Shown piece by piece: positions 57,064 to 64,000 of a stretch of 64,000 bases of DNA. Below the pieces are notes generated by a model. That model ran no database searches and was not told where the DNA came from. It worked only from the letters and a program-made list of their open reading frames with translations. Position 1 is the stretch's first letter. Each line of letters begins with the position of its first letter. The translations under genes and the position numbers were made by a program. This stretch comes from Arsenophonus sp. aPb (lineage in GTDB: Bacteria > Pseudomonadota > Gammaproteobacteria > Enterobacterales > Enterobacteriaceae), in contig NZ_CP123500.1 in NCBI RefSeq assembly GCF_029873475.1, positions 25,843 to 89,842 on the forward strand. Direction: 5' to 3'.

Positions 57064-57825
57064 ATGAGGATCATTTTATTATTCGCTTTCATTTTTTATA
57101 CTATTAGTTATACCACTTCAACTTTTGCTGGTTGTTATGCTTCTGGTGATACCATAACAATAAATAGTGAAAATATTACTGTAAATGAAAATACTCCAAT
57201 TGGTACCGAATTAGCGACGTTCATGGCTACTCCATCAAAAACCTATAACTGTGATAACAATCAGACTAGTTATATGACAGTAGGAGGAAAAGCTTACGGT
57301 GAGTTTGCCTCAAACATAAATGGCACTCGGGTATATAAAACTAACATTGAGGGAATTGGTTATTCATTAGGTGCCCAAGCGATGTGTGATGATGGACGCT
57401 TTGCTTCAAATGGATGGAAAAATAATCCTGATCAGTTTTCAATCTGTACCAATAATAGTACTTGGAATAATATAACACATAATTTTGCAGTAAAAATCTA
57501 TAAAATAGGTCCAACGGGAAGTGGGCTTGTCACAAGGAAACAGGTTGGAGCCAGCATTCTTGCATATAATAATGAAAATTATTTAGCAAATGAAAATCCT
57601 GTTTTTTTAAATTCATTTAGAGTAACAACCATAAGTTCTTGGGGTAGTAGCAACAACAATAACAACAATAATAGTGGATGGAGTAGTAATAACAATAACA
57701 ACAATAACAATGGCGGCTGGGGTAGTAATAATAACAACAATAACAATGGCGGCTGGGGTAGTAATAATAACAATAATAACAATGGCGGTTGGGGTAGTAA
57801 TAACAATAACAACAATAATAATTAA
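57064..57825 (+). CDS. Adhesin-like secreted protein 2 with Asn/Gly/Trp tail
   Basis: This 253-residue paralogue of protein 1 has the same architecture: signal peptide to STFA, an adhesin-like domain (TPIGTELATFMA, VYKTNIEGIGYSLGAQAMC, VKIYKIGPTGSGLVTRKQVG), and a tail of GGWGSNNNNNNN units. The domain is well conserved while the tail unit differs, so tails expand and change independently. AAAGGA precedes the ATG. A terminator-like hairpin follows. Confidence 0.75.
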   Translation: MRIILLFAFIFYTISYTTSTFAGCYASGDTITINSENITVNENTPIGTELATFMATPSKTYNCDNNQTSYMTVGGKAYGEFASNINGTRVYKTNIEGIGYSLGAQAMCDDGRFASNGWKNNPDQFSICTNNSTWNNITHNFAVKIYKIGPTGSGLVTRKQVGASILAYNNENYLANENPVFLNSFRVTTISSWGSSNNNNNNNSGWSSNNNNNNNNGGWGSNNNNNNNGGWGSNNNNNNNGGWGSNNNNNNNN

Positions 57826-57922
57826 TTGCATAATATTTTTAACTATAATTAAAGTATAGTTAATCTTATCGGCTATAATTTTTATTTTCTGTAAATAGAC
57901 AAATTTTATAAATAAAACACAT

Positions 57923-57956
57923 TGGTAGGGTTTTTCTTTAATAACTCTACCAGTAT
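57923..57956 (+). terminator. Terminator-like hairpin after adhesin-like gene 2
   Basis: TGGTAGGGTT (57923-57932) pairs with AACTCTACCA (57943-57952) with one G-T mismatch. It has the same form as the terminator at 46409-46450, but no T run follows the stem. Confidence 0.5.
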
Positions 57957-58113
57957 TAGATATATAATAATTATAAATTATTTTATTTTTTTAATTTAAA
58001 TAACATTAATAAAACACAATACATTATATTTTAAAAAATATATTACATCTCCCATCTATATCTTTTGGTAAAAAATTAATAACTTTATATTTATTTTAAA
58101 AAAGGAAATATTT

Positions 58114-59187
58114 ATGAAGATCATATTATTATTCACTTTTATTTTTTATATTCTTGGTTATAGTAAATTCACTTTTGCAGCATGCCAAGCTGTAGGTGGA
58201 GTTAGGACAATAAATGGTAAAGATCTCGAAATACAACATGATATTCCTATTGGCACCGTTTTAGCGACATTTACAATCTGTTCTGCTTTAACCTATAAAT
58301 GTGATAATAATCAGACTCGATATATGACAACTGGAGGAAAAGCATATGGTGAATTTGCTATAAAAATAAATAATATCAGAATATTTAAAACTAATATTGA
58401 AGGAATTGGTTATTCTATCGGCGTTCGCTCAATGTGTGGAACTACATATTATTCAGGAAATGGATGGAAAAACAATCTCAACAATATATCGACCTGTGCT
58501 AATAGCGGCACATGGAACCAAATAACACATAATTTTGAAGTAAGAATATATAAAATAGGACCAACAGGAAGCGGCATTGTCTCAAAAAGACAGATAGGAG
58601 CCAGTATTTTAGCCTATAACAACTATAACGTTTGGGCTGGTGAAAATCCAGTTTTCTTAAATGCGTTTAAAATAACAACATTAGGTAATAATAGTGGACA
58701 AGGTGGCAATAATAGCGGTAGCTGGAACAACGGTGGACAAGGTGGTAGCAATAACGGTAGCTGGAACAACGGTGGACAAGGCGGCGGTAATAGCGATAGC
58801 TGGAACAACGGTGGACAAGGCGGCGATAATAACGGTAGCTGGAACAACGGTGGACAAGGCGGCGGTAATAGCGGTAGCTGGAACAACGGTGGACAAGGCG
58901 GCGGTAATAGCGGTAGCTGGAACAACGGAGGCCAAGGCGGCAATAGCGGTGGTGGTAACTGGAATAACGGTGGCCAAGGCGGCAATAGCGGTGGTGGTAA
59001 CTGGAATAACGGTGGCCAAGGCGGCGGCAGCGGTGGTGGTAACTGGAATAACGGTGGCCAAGGCGGCAATAACAGTAATAACAATAGTAATAACGAGCAA
59101 GAGAATAAAAATCCTCCTAATAACAATAATAACAATAGAATTTGGCCAAATAATAACAACAATAACACCTGGCCAAATAATGGTTAA
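58114..59187 (+). CDS. Adhesin-like secreted protein 3 with long Asn/Gly/Trp tail
   Basis: This third paralogue has 357 residues. A signal peptide ends KFTFA. The domain matches the other two (DIPIGTVLATFTI, IFKTNIEGIGYSIGV, VRIYKIGPTGSGIVSKRQIG). The tail, from about residue 195, is longer and built on GSWNNGGQGG and GGNWNNGGQGG. It ends with Asn/Pro/Trp-rich motifs (NNNNRIWPNNNNNNTWPNN). No pilin or membrane anchor is seen, so surface attachment would depend on the tail or a partner. AAAGGA precedes the start. Confidence 0.75.
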   Translation: MKIILLFTFIFYILGYSKFTFAACQAVGGVRTINGKDLEIQHDIPIGTVLATFTICSALTYKCDNNQTRYMTTGGKAYGEFAIKINNIRIFKTNIEGIGYSIGVRSMCGTTYYSGNGWKNNLNNISTCANSGTWNQITHNFEVRIYKIGPTGSGIVSKRQIGASILAYNNYNVWAGENPVFLNAFKITTLGNNSGQGGNNSGSWNNGGQGGSNNGSWNNGGQGGGNSDSWNNGGQGGDNNGSWNNGGQGGGNSGSWNNGGQGGGNSGSWNNGGQGGNSGGGNWNNGGQGGNSGGGNWNNGGQGGGSGGGNWNNGGQGGNNSNNNSNNEQENKNPPNNNNNNRIWPNNNNNNTWPNNG

Positions 59188-59234
59188 TTAAATGATGATA
59201 AAAATTTTTAAATAAAAGTCAATAAAGATAAATT

Positions 59235-59275
59235 ATCAGTGTGGGGAATTATCCCCTCATTGATATTATTGATTT
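59235..59275 (+). terminator. Weak hairpin after adhesin-like gene 3
   Basis: GGGGA and TCCCC form a short stem (GTGGGGAATTATCCCCTCA), with T-rich sequence a few bases later. Confidence 0.4.
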
Positions 59276-59610
59276 TTATTTTCCAATAATTAATAATTTT
59301 TACCTACTGAATTGTAAAATACTTTCATTTTGAGTGATTAAATGATGCCATTTTATGGCTGTTGATATAATCAATGACAAACATACCCTATATACTAAGT
59401 AAATCACAAAGAGCCAATAAAAAAATCAAATAAAGAATTAGAGTAAAAAACACATAACTGAAGCATATCCAAAAAAACAATATATACAAAAGCGATAATA
59501 AAATAATTTCTTGATCTTATAAAAAACAAATAAAGTAAATGTATGTTACTCATAATTTATTCTTTACAGATAGGATATTTTTCCATTCTTTAATGATAAA
59601 AGGATTTATA
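59276..59610. other. Intergenic region between convergent genes
   Basis: No gene is recognised. It separates adhesin-like gene 3 (plus strand) from the SopE-like gene (minus strand). Confidence 0.4.
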
Positions 59611-60315
59611 TTAATCACAATATTTTATAGCAATAATTTCTAACTTTGATCTAAAATCATTAGGTTGTATTCTTCCTTTTACTTTACATAAATCAGCCAA
59701 TTCATCATAGATTTTTTGTTTAGCGTAATTTCTAAAATTCATACTCTGCTCACGATTAACCATTCTTGAAGCAAATTTTTTCTGTGTCTCACTCATCACA
59801 TTATTAAGAAAAGAATTAGCACCTATCCCAGATGGTTGAAAAATTCCATTTTTTTCATCGCCAGTAAGCCCATATTTCTTAGCTACTTGCCCTATATCCC
59901 GTAAATAATCTTTCGGAATAGTCTTTTCTAATTTTATTCTATTAATACAGAATTTATCTTTTTGTTCGCTATAAACTGAAGCTAAAATACTATCAATCGC
60001 TTGAGAAGCGTATATTTTATCGCTCATACCATTCTTCATTACCTTTAAATTTGCTATTTGTTTACAAATATACACTCTAACATCTTTATTGCTAATTACT
60101 TTTTGTCGAAAAAATGGTGAAGTATTAGACGATTTTTTAATTCCAAAGCAATCAATATAATTGTTAAAAACCCTCTTAATAGCATTAAAGCAGCCTCGTT
60201 TAGTTATATTATGATGGTGATCTAAACGACTTATTTTATCAGACGATGTATTTTTAAAGTTATTAATATCATTAGAAACATAATTACTATTCATTAGTAG
60301 CATATAACATTCCAT
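59611..60315 (-). CDS. SopE/BopE-family type III effector (Rho-GTPase exchange factor)
   Basis: This 234-residue protein matches SopE2 through its catalytic half. Blocks in order are IYASQAIDSILASVYSEQKD, YLRDIGQVAKKYGLTGDEKN, GIFQPSGIGANSF and NFRNYAKQKIYDEL. The family's catalytic loop GAGA is GIGA here, at residues 163-166. The N-terminal 75 residues are poorly conserved, as expected for a secretion signal and chaperone-binding region. SopE-type effectors activate host Rac1 and Cdc42 to drive uptake by ruffling. The start is uncertain (60315, 60303 or 60294). No secretion apparatus lies in the window, so a chromosomal one is assumed. Confidence 0.85.
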   Translation of the reverse strand: MECYMLLMNSNYVSNDINNFKNTSSDKISRLDHHHNITKRGCFNAIKRVFNNYIDCFGIKKSSNTSPFFRQKVISNKDVRVYICKQIANLKVMKNGMSDKIYASQAIDSILASVYSEQKDKFCINRIKLEKTIPKDYLRDIGQVAKKYGLTGDEKNGIFQPSGIGANSFLNNVMSETQKKFASRMVNREQSMNFRNYAKQKIYDELADLCKVKGRIQPNDFRSKLEIIAIKYCD

Positions 60316-60582
60316 TTTAATTTATTTTTATATATCTTAAAAAATCACTGTCAATATTTTGTTATTTCAAATAAAATAACTTATCATTTATATAATGATT
60401 ATTTTTTAACATATCAACAAAATTTACCTTTCATTTAATAAAAATAAATAGCATTACAAATAAAACAATTTAAGAATATAAGCTTTAAAATTCTTTAAAA
60501 GAAGGATATTAACATTTAAATATTTTTCTAATATCCCACAATTAATACTATTAAATAAAAGATTCACTTTTATTAGTGGATT
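60316..60582. other. Intergenic region without a recognised gene
   Basis: This short AT-rich region holds the promoter of the SopE-like gene and the end of the parM/parR operon. A stem AAGATTCACTTTTATTAGTGGATTTTATTTTT near 60558-60592 may terminate that operon in part. Confidence 0.4.
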
Positions 60583-60936
60583 TTATTTTTTTAATAAAGA
60601 TAACTGATTTGCTATTTTTTTTTCTATCAAATCACCTTCCGTTGTCAAATTTTTTTCCTGATTTTTTGCTGCCAATAATTCTACATCACCAATTATATTT
60701 TTAATTAAAATCAATAAATTATCAGCACTAAATTCTCCTGCATAAAAAGTGCTTATAAGACTCAACAAACGATCATCTATTTGTAATAATGCCGCACCAA
60801 CAACAACAGCCTGCCGATAAAAATCACCTCTCAATGATTGTGGTATTTCATCAATAACATACTTAGCTTTTTTATCTTGTTTATAAAGTTCAGGGTGTAA
60901 ATAAGCTACTATTTTTTTTCTATTTTGCGCTTTCAT
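60583..60936 (-). CDS. parR: ParR/StbB-type partition adaptor
   Basis: This 117-residue protein is encoded right after parM on the same strand. The N-terminal part (KIVAYLHPELYKQDKKAKYVIDEIPQSLRGDFYRQAVVVGAAL) fits a ribbon-helix-helix DNA-binding domain followed by helices, as in ParR. It should bind the parC sites at 61920-62045 and link them to ParM filaments. ATG at 60936 has TGGAG upstream. The gap to parM is about 15 bases. Confidence 0.8.
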   Translation of the reverse strand: MKAQNRKKIVAYLHPELYKQDKKAKYVIDEIPQSLRGDFYRQAVVVGAALLQIDDRLLSLISTFYAGEFSADNLLILIKNIIGDVELLAAKNQEKNLTTEGDLIEKKIANQLSLLKK

Positions 60937-60951
60937 GAACAACTCCATAAA

Positions 60952-61911
60952 TTAAGATAAAGCAATAGCTTTTACTAAAGCGAGTTGTGGATCTGCAATT
61001 TTTTTAACCTTTTTTACTTCAAAATAATCTTTAACATAAGGATATATAATCTCGGCTCCACCTCCTGTTAGATATATTCTATTAAGATTATTAATTGTTT
61101 GTATCTCTGAAATAACCGAATCGGCTAGGTTTTTTGAACCTATTTTTACTGTGTTAATAACATCATTAATTTTATCCATATCATTAATGATATCTTCAAG
61201 AATTTCTCTATTATGAATGTTTTTGATAATTTCATCCGCAATAAAATAACTACTTGGAGAGGATGCAATATTCAGCGAATTCATCACTGTTTTTGTTAAT
61301 CGTGATGTTCCTATCTCCGGATTTCCTTTTATTTCTGAAATACCATCAAGCGCTCCCTGGATAACAGCACAATCAAGCGTTGTTCCCCCCAAATCAACAA
61401 TCAAACTTCGTTCAAGTGGAGTAACATTGTCCTTAATTAAAACCTCTCTTGCCGCTGGAATAGATTCAGGCATTACAAACACTTTTTTAATATTAAATAA
61501 CTTTCCTTTATTTAATTCTATTTTTCCTAATACATTATTTTTTTTTCTCGCAATATTATCTTCATTTATTTGAGCATCAGTGGTAAAAAATTCTGTAACA
61601 GGTAATGTAATAACCAATTCTACATCTTGAGGTGGTATACCTGATGTCAAAAGTGCGTGATGAATCGCTAATCTATTGAGTACGTTATATTGGTATGAAA
61701 CATGAGTTGTATTAATAACGGATTTACTACCAATATCATGCGTATATTTATGATCGTCTATTAAATAATTGTAGACCGACTTATTACCAAAAAAATCAGT
61801 GCTCCAACCATCTTTAAAGCTATTTGGCGAAATGTGAGTGACCATTTTATCATTTTCTAACCAAGCTAATTTAACACTGGTTGATCCGTCATCACAGGCA
61901 ATTTGCAACAT
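60952..61911 (-). CDS. parM: ParM/StbA actin-like plasmid segregation protein
   Basis: This 319-residue ATPase filament protein has the phosphate-1 motif IACDDGSTSVKLAWL at the N-terminus, phosphate-2 LIVDLGGTTLDCAVI and the adenosine motif IYLTGGGAEII. It matches StbA/ParM of R1 and F-like plasmids. It pushes plasmid copies apart by polymerising between ParR-parC complexes. The operon is upstream-regulated by parC. The plasmid thus has two partition systems, this type II and the type I ParA at 10555. Confidence 0.92.
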   Translation of the reverse strand: MLQIACDDGSTSVKLAWLENDKMVTHISPNSFKDGWSTDFFGNKSVYNYLIDDHKYTHDIGSKSVINTTHVSYQYNVLNRLAIHHALLTSGIPPQDVELVITLPVTEFFTTDAQINEDNIARKKNNVLGKIELNKGKLFNIKKVFVMPESIPAAREVLIKDNVTPLERSLIVDLGGTTLDCAVIQGALDGISEIKGNPEIGTSRLTKTVMNSLNIASSPSSYFIADEIIKNIHNREILEDIINDMDKINDVINTVKIGSKNLADSVISEIQTINNLNRIYLTGGGAEIIYPYVKDYFEVKKVKKIADPQLALVKAIALS

Positions 61912-61919
61912 ATAACTTC

Positions 61920-62045
61920 CTCTATTTGAGATTAGAAAGCCACATAATATAACTCAATTTGAGTCAAAAAAAATCAAATTACTCAATTAGATACAAAAAA
62001 ATATCAAACAAATACTCAATTTGAGTCAAATTCCAGCACTGTGAT
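61920..62045. promoter_or_regulatory. parC: parC centromere/operator of the ParM system
   Basis: Repeated palindromic sites ACTCAATTTGAGT lie at 61952-61964 and 62014-62026, with a decayed copy at 61981-61994 and half-sites around 61924. They are directly upstream of parM, where ParR binds. Similar sites GACTCA-AAC-TGAGTC occur at 32301-32315 and, less exactly, at 32227-32241. Confidence 0.75.
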
Positions 62046-62124
62046 CAAATAAACAACAGCAAAATAGTTTTTTGATATACTAAATATTCAAACGATCATT
62101 GTTATTTACAGTAGTGATATCTTA

Positions 62125-62245
62125 AATAATTAAGCATTTTATAACCCATTGACGCGCGATTGTTAATTGACTGCAATCAATGTCACTACCATTCCTAGCC
62201 CCTGAGAACGTCGTTGTTTAATTTTATCCTGATCCATACTACGCT
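62125..62245 (-). pseudogene. Resolvase C-terminal fragment
   Basis: On the minus strand DQDKIKQRRSQGLGM matches REKIKQLRSQGIGATAIA of the resolvase fragment at 48143-48514. Only the last 40 codons remain before an IS6 end. Confidence 0.65.
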
Positions 62246-62420
62246 GGCACTGTTGCAAAACTAATCGTGAATGAATACTTCATTTCTATAAAAATAATAA
62301 GAGGTCGAAAATGCCATTCACCAGGCGTACTTAACCCTGAGAATGTCCATTGTAAAATGACACGGCCTGGCCTTTTCGTAATGCAAGCATCATCTCAATA
62401 TCTAAGATGGTTGCATTAAA
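62246..62420 (-). mobile_element. IS6-family end fragment, strongly diverged
   Basis: It starts GGCACTGTTGCAAAAC. The following sequence (TTCACCAGGCGTACTTAACCC, AAATGACACGGCCTGGCC) matches the 3' end of the IS6 transposase with many changes. The rest of the element is missing. Confidence 0.7.
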
Positions 62421-62599
62421 GTGCAACGAAAACGATATATTTAGCGAGCAAGCGTGGCGAGACTAAGATTGCATTTTTTGCGGTTTCAGTGATATATCTT
62501 TAAAAATTAATAACTATTAAGACATTAAAAAACAAAAATTTATTCTATTTTTTATTGATGTATATTAAAACAATCAATCTAAATTTCAGTGAGTTAAAT

Positions 62600-63886
62600 A
62601 TGGGCAAAGTTTATGATTCGTTATTCATCCAATGGTTAAAACAAGAAATTACTCCTGCGCTAGGATGTACTGAACCTGTTGCTATAGCATTTGCTGCAGC
62701 GACTATCCGCAAATATTTAAAAGAACCTTGTCTTAAAATATTTGGTTTTATTTCTGAAAATTTATACAAAAATGCTATAGGAGTCACCATTCCAGGCACT
62801 AACTATTCAGGAATTGAGATGGCGGCGGCGGTTGGTATATTTGGAGGTGATCCTGATAAAGGTTTGGAAGCGCTACAAGGTCTTACTGGGTCACAAATTA
62901 AAGAAGCGCATGATATGGTTAACATTGGTGCGATTAAGATCACCACTCGCAATACGCCAGATTTTATCCATATTGATCTGACAGCCATCGGTGCTAAGAA
63001 TTGCTGCAGAATCGTTATCAAAACAAGTCATACCTGTATTACAGAACTTTATGTCAATGGCCAACCAATTAAGATAGGTATGCAAGCTGGCGAGGAGACT
63101 AGCAGTGAAGAGTTGCCGGGGTTCTCCATTCAGGAAGCATTCCATTTCGTGAATCAAGTCCCCTTTGAAAATATAAAATTTATTCTTAAAAGTGCCCAAT
63201 TGAATAGTGTACTTTCTGAGACCGGGCGAAAAAAATCATATGGACTAAATATTAACGGAATATTGATGTCGGCCATTAATAATGGACTTATGAGTGACGA
63301 CCTATTGTCCCGAATTGTTATAGAAACCGTGGCAGCATCTGATGCTAGAATGGGGGGCGCACCTATCGCTGCTATGTCCAATTTTGGTTCTGGTAATCAG
63401 GGCATAGTTGCAACCATGCCTGTTGTTGTTCTGGCTCGAGACCTGAATGCCTGCCGTAATGAGCTTGCTAGAGCTTTGGCACTGTCACATCTAACATCTA
63501 TTTCCATACATAACCGTTACAACCGCCTATCAGCACTATGTGCAGCCTCTACAGCGGCGATGGGAGCCGCTGCCGGTATGGCTTGGTTGTTCACTCATAA
63601 CCTAAATGTTATACACACCTCTATCATCAATATGATTAGTGATATTAGCGGAATAATCTGTGATGGCGCTTCCAATAGCTGTGCCATGAAGGTATCAACC
63701 GTAACCACAAGTGCGTTTAAAGCCGTATTAATGGCAAAAGAGAACATCCAAGTTAGTGGCAATGATGGTATTGTCGACACAGATGTAGAGCAGAGTATCA
63801 ATAATCTCTGTCGTCTGGTGGTTAACGTCATGCCATCAACAGACAAAGAAATTATTCATATTATGGCTGAAAAAAATATGCATTAG
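62600..63886 (+). CDS. cyuA: CyuA (YhaM) family cysteine desulfidase
   Basis: This protein of about 428 residues matches Escherichia coli CyuA/YhaM along its length: QEITPALGCTEPVAIAFAAA, GVTIPGTNYSGIEMAAA, ASDARMGGAPIAAMSNFGSG, NQGIVATMPVVV and CDGASNSCAMKVST. CyuA degrades L-cysteine to pyruvate, ammonia and sulfide using an iron-sulfur cluster; its conserved cysteines are kept. ATG at 62600 was chosen over 62555 because the family starts here and GTGAG lies upstream. The usual partner transporter (CyuP) is not in the window. The gene is intact and follows IS scars. Confidence 0.9.
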   Translation: MGKVYDSLFIQWLKQEITPALGCTEPVAIAFAAATIRKYLKEPCLKIFGFISENLYKNAIGVTIPGTNYSGIEMAAAVGIFGGDPDKGLEALQGLTGSQIKEAHDMVNIGAIKITTRNTPDFIHIDLTAIGAKNCCRIVIKTSHTCITELYVNGQPIKIGMQAGEETSSEELPGFSIQEAFHFVNQVPFENIKFILKSAQLNSVLSETGRKKSYGLNINGILMSAINNGLMSDDLLSRIVIETVAASDARMGGAPIAAMSNFGSGNQGIVATMPVVVLARDLNACRNELARALALSHLTSISIHNRYNRLSALCAASTAAMGAAAGMAWLFTHNLNVIHTSIINMISDISGIICDGASNSCAMKVSTVTTSAFKAVLMAKENIQVSGNDGIVDTDVEQSINNLCRLVVNVMPSTDKEIIHIMAEKNMH

Positions 63887-64000
63887 CATTGCTGTTAAGT
63901 ATTATTTTATTACATTACAAACTGCTGTCAGCTTCCAATGTGGTGGGCAGTTTGGATATTGAAAATTATTATACGTTAAGACTATTTTTATCAGATGTTG
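63887..64000. other. Sequence after cyuA, with a possible hairpin
   Basis: AAACTGC (63919-63925) and GCAGTTT (63947-63953) can pair. There is no strong T run. No gene starts before the window ends. Confidence 0.4.

Noticed and set aside
58623..59191. Frames of Leu/Pro or Ala/Val/Thr repeats opposite and beside the adhesin tails
   Set aside because: They are shadows of the Asn/Gly repeat DNA in other frames; no start signals.
1..64000. tRNA or rRNA genes
   Set aside because: No cloverleaf with a GGTTCGAATCC-type arm and no conserved rRNA stretches were seen on either strand by eye.

Overview
The window looks like a plasmid, or a plasmid-derived island, from an AT-rich gammaproteobacterial insect symbiont of the Arsenophonus type. 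That organism call is inference. It rests on the high A+T content, many IS6-family copies in every stage of decay, nested Tn3 transposons, F-type conjugation genes, two plasmid partition systems, a YadA-type adhesin remnant and a SopE-like type III effector. Gene decay is widespread: transposases, a Shedu defence gene, cas3, a second repA and an LRR gene are all broken.

Layout. 1-6860: a Tn3-family transposon (decayed transposase on the minus strand, resolvase on the plus strand) into which a second Tn3-family element (2269-6054) jumped, leaving a 5-bp target duplication. Its right end cuts a yadA-like adhesin gene (6861-7894). 8784-10057: a small unknown gene and a dead IS6 copy. 10229-13140: plasmid maintenance (ParA and a small partner, centromere-like repeats, RepA, four perfect 21-bp iterons, a DnaA box). 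13462-17116: a CoiA-like protein, a VUT-family transporter coupled to a phosphoesterase, an unknown gene and an S24-type repressor. 17328-28518: F-like transfer genes traA, traL, traD and traI, then traM, oriT and an orf169-type transglycosylase, with two toxin-antitoxin pairs between them. The mating-pore genes are absent. 28519-32544: what should be the leading region, with a strongly folded non-coding element, an Rpn pseudogene, a J-domain protein and small unknown genes.

32583-39575 is a defence area: a broken Shedu gene, a cas3 remnant, and five intact type I-E Cascade genes in the order cas8e-cse2-cas6e-cas7e-cas5e. There is no working cas3, no cas1 or cas2, and no clear array. 39629-46500 holds two large Asn/Gly/Gln/Trp repeat genes (907 and 371 residues) with a conserved upstream region, one of them between inverted IS6 derivatives. 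46600-53645 is a graveyard of IS6 copies, resolvase, LRR and Rpn fragments, with two secreted-type genes and an exonuclease homologue that has lost catalytic residues and gained an Asn/Gly/Trp tail. 54035-55150 is a second, dead replicon.

56017-59187 carries three tandem secreted paralogues, each an adhesin-like N-terminal domain with an Asn/Gly/Trp-rich tail. 59611-60315 encodes a SopE/BopE-family Rho-GTPase exchange factor. 60583-62045 is a ParM/ParR/parC partition system, and 62600-63886 encodes a CyuA (YhaM) family cysteine desulfidase.

The best candidates for something undescribed are four. First, a shared Asn/Gly/Trp low-complexity module appears as stand-alone repeat proteins and as tails on adhesin-like proteins and on an exonuclease homologue. 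Second, there is an orphan Cascade without its nuclease. Third, a multi-branched structured element lies in the leading region. Fourth, a SopE-like effector is encoded next to the adhesin cluster.
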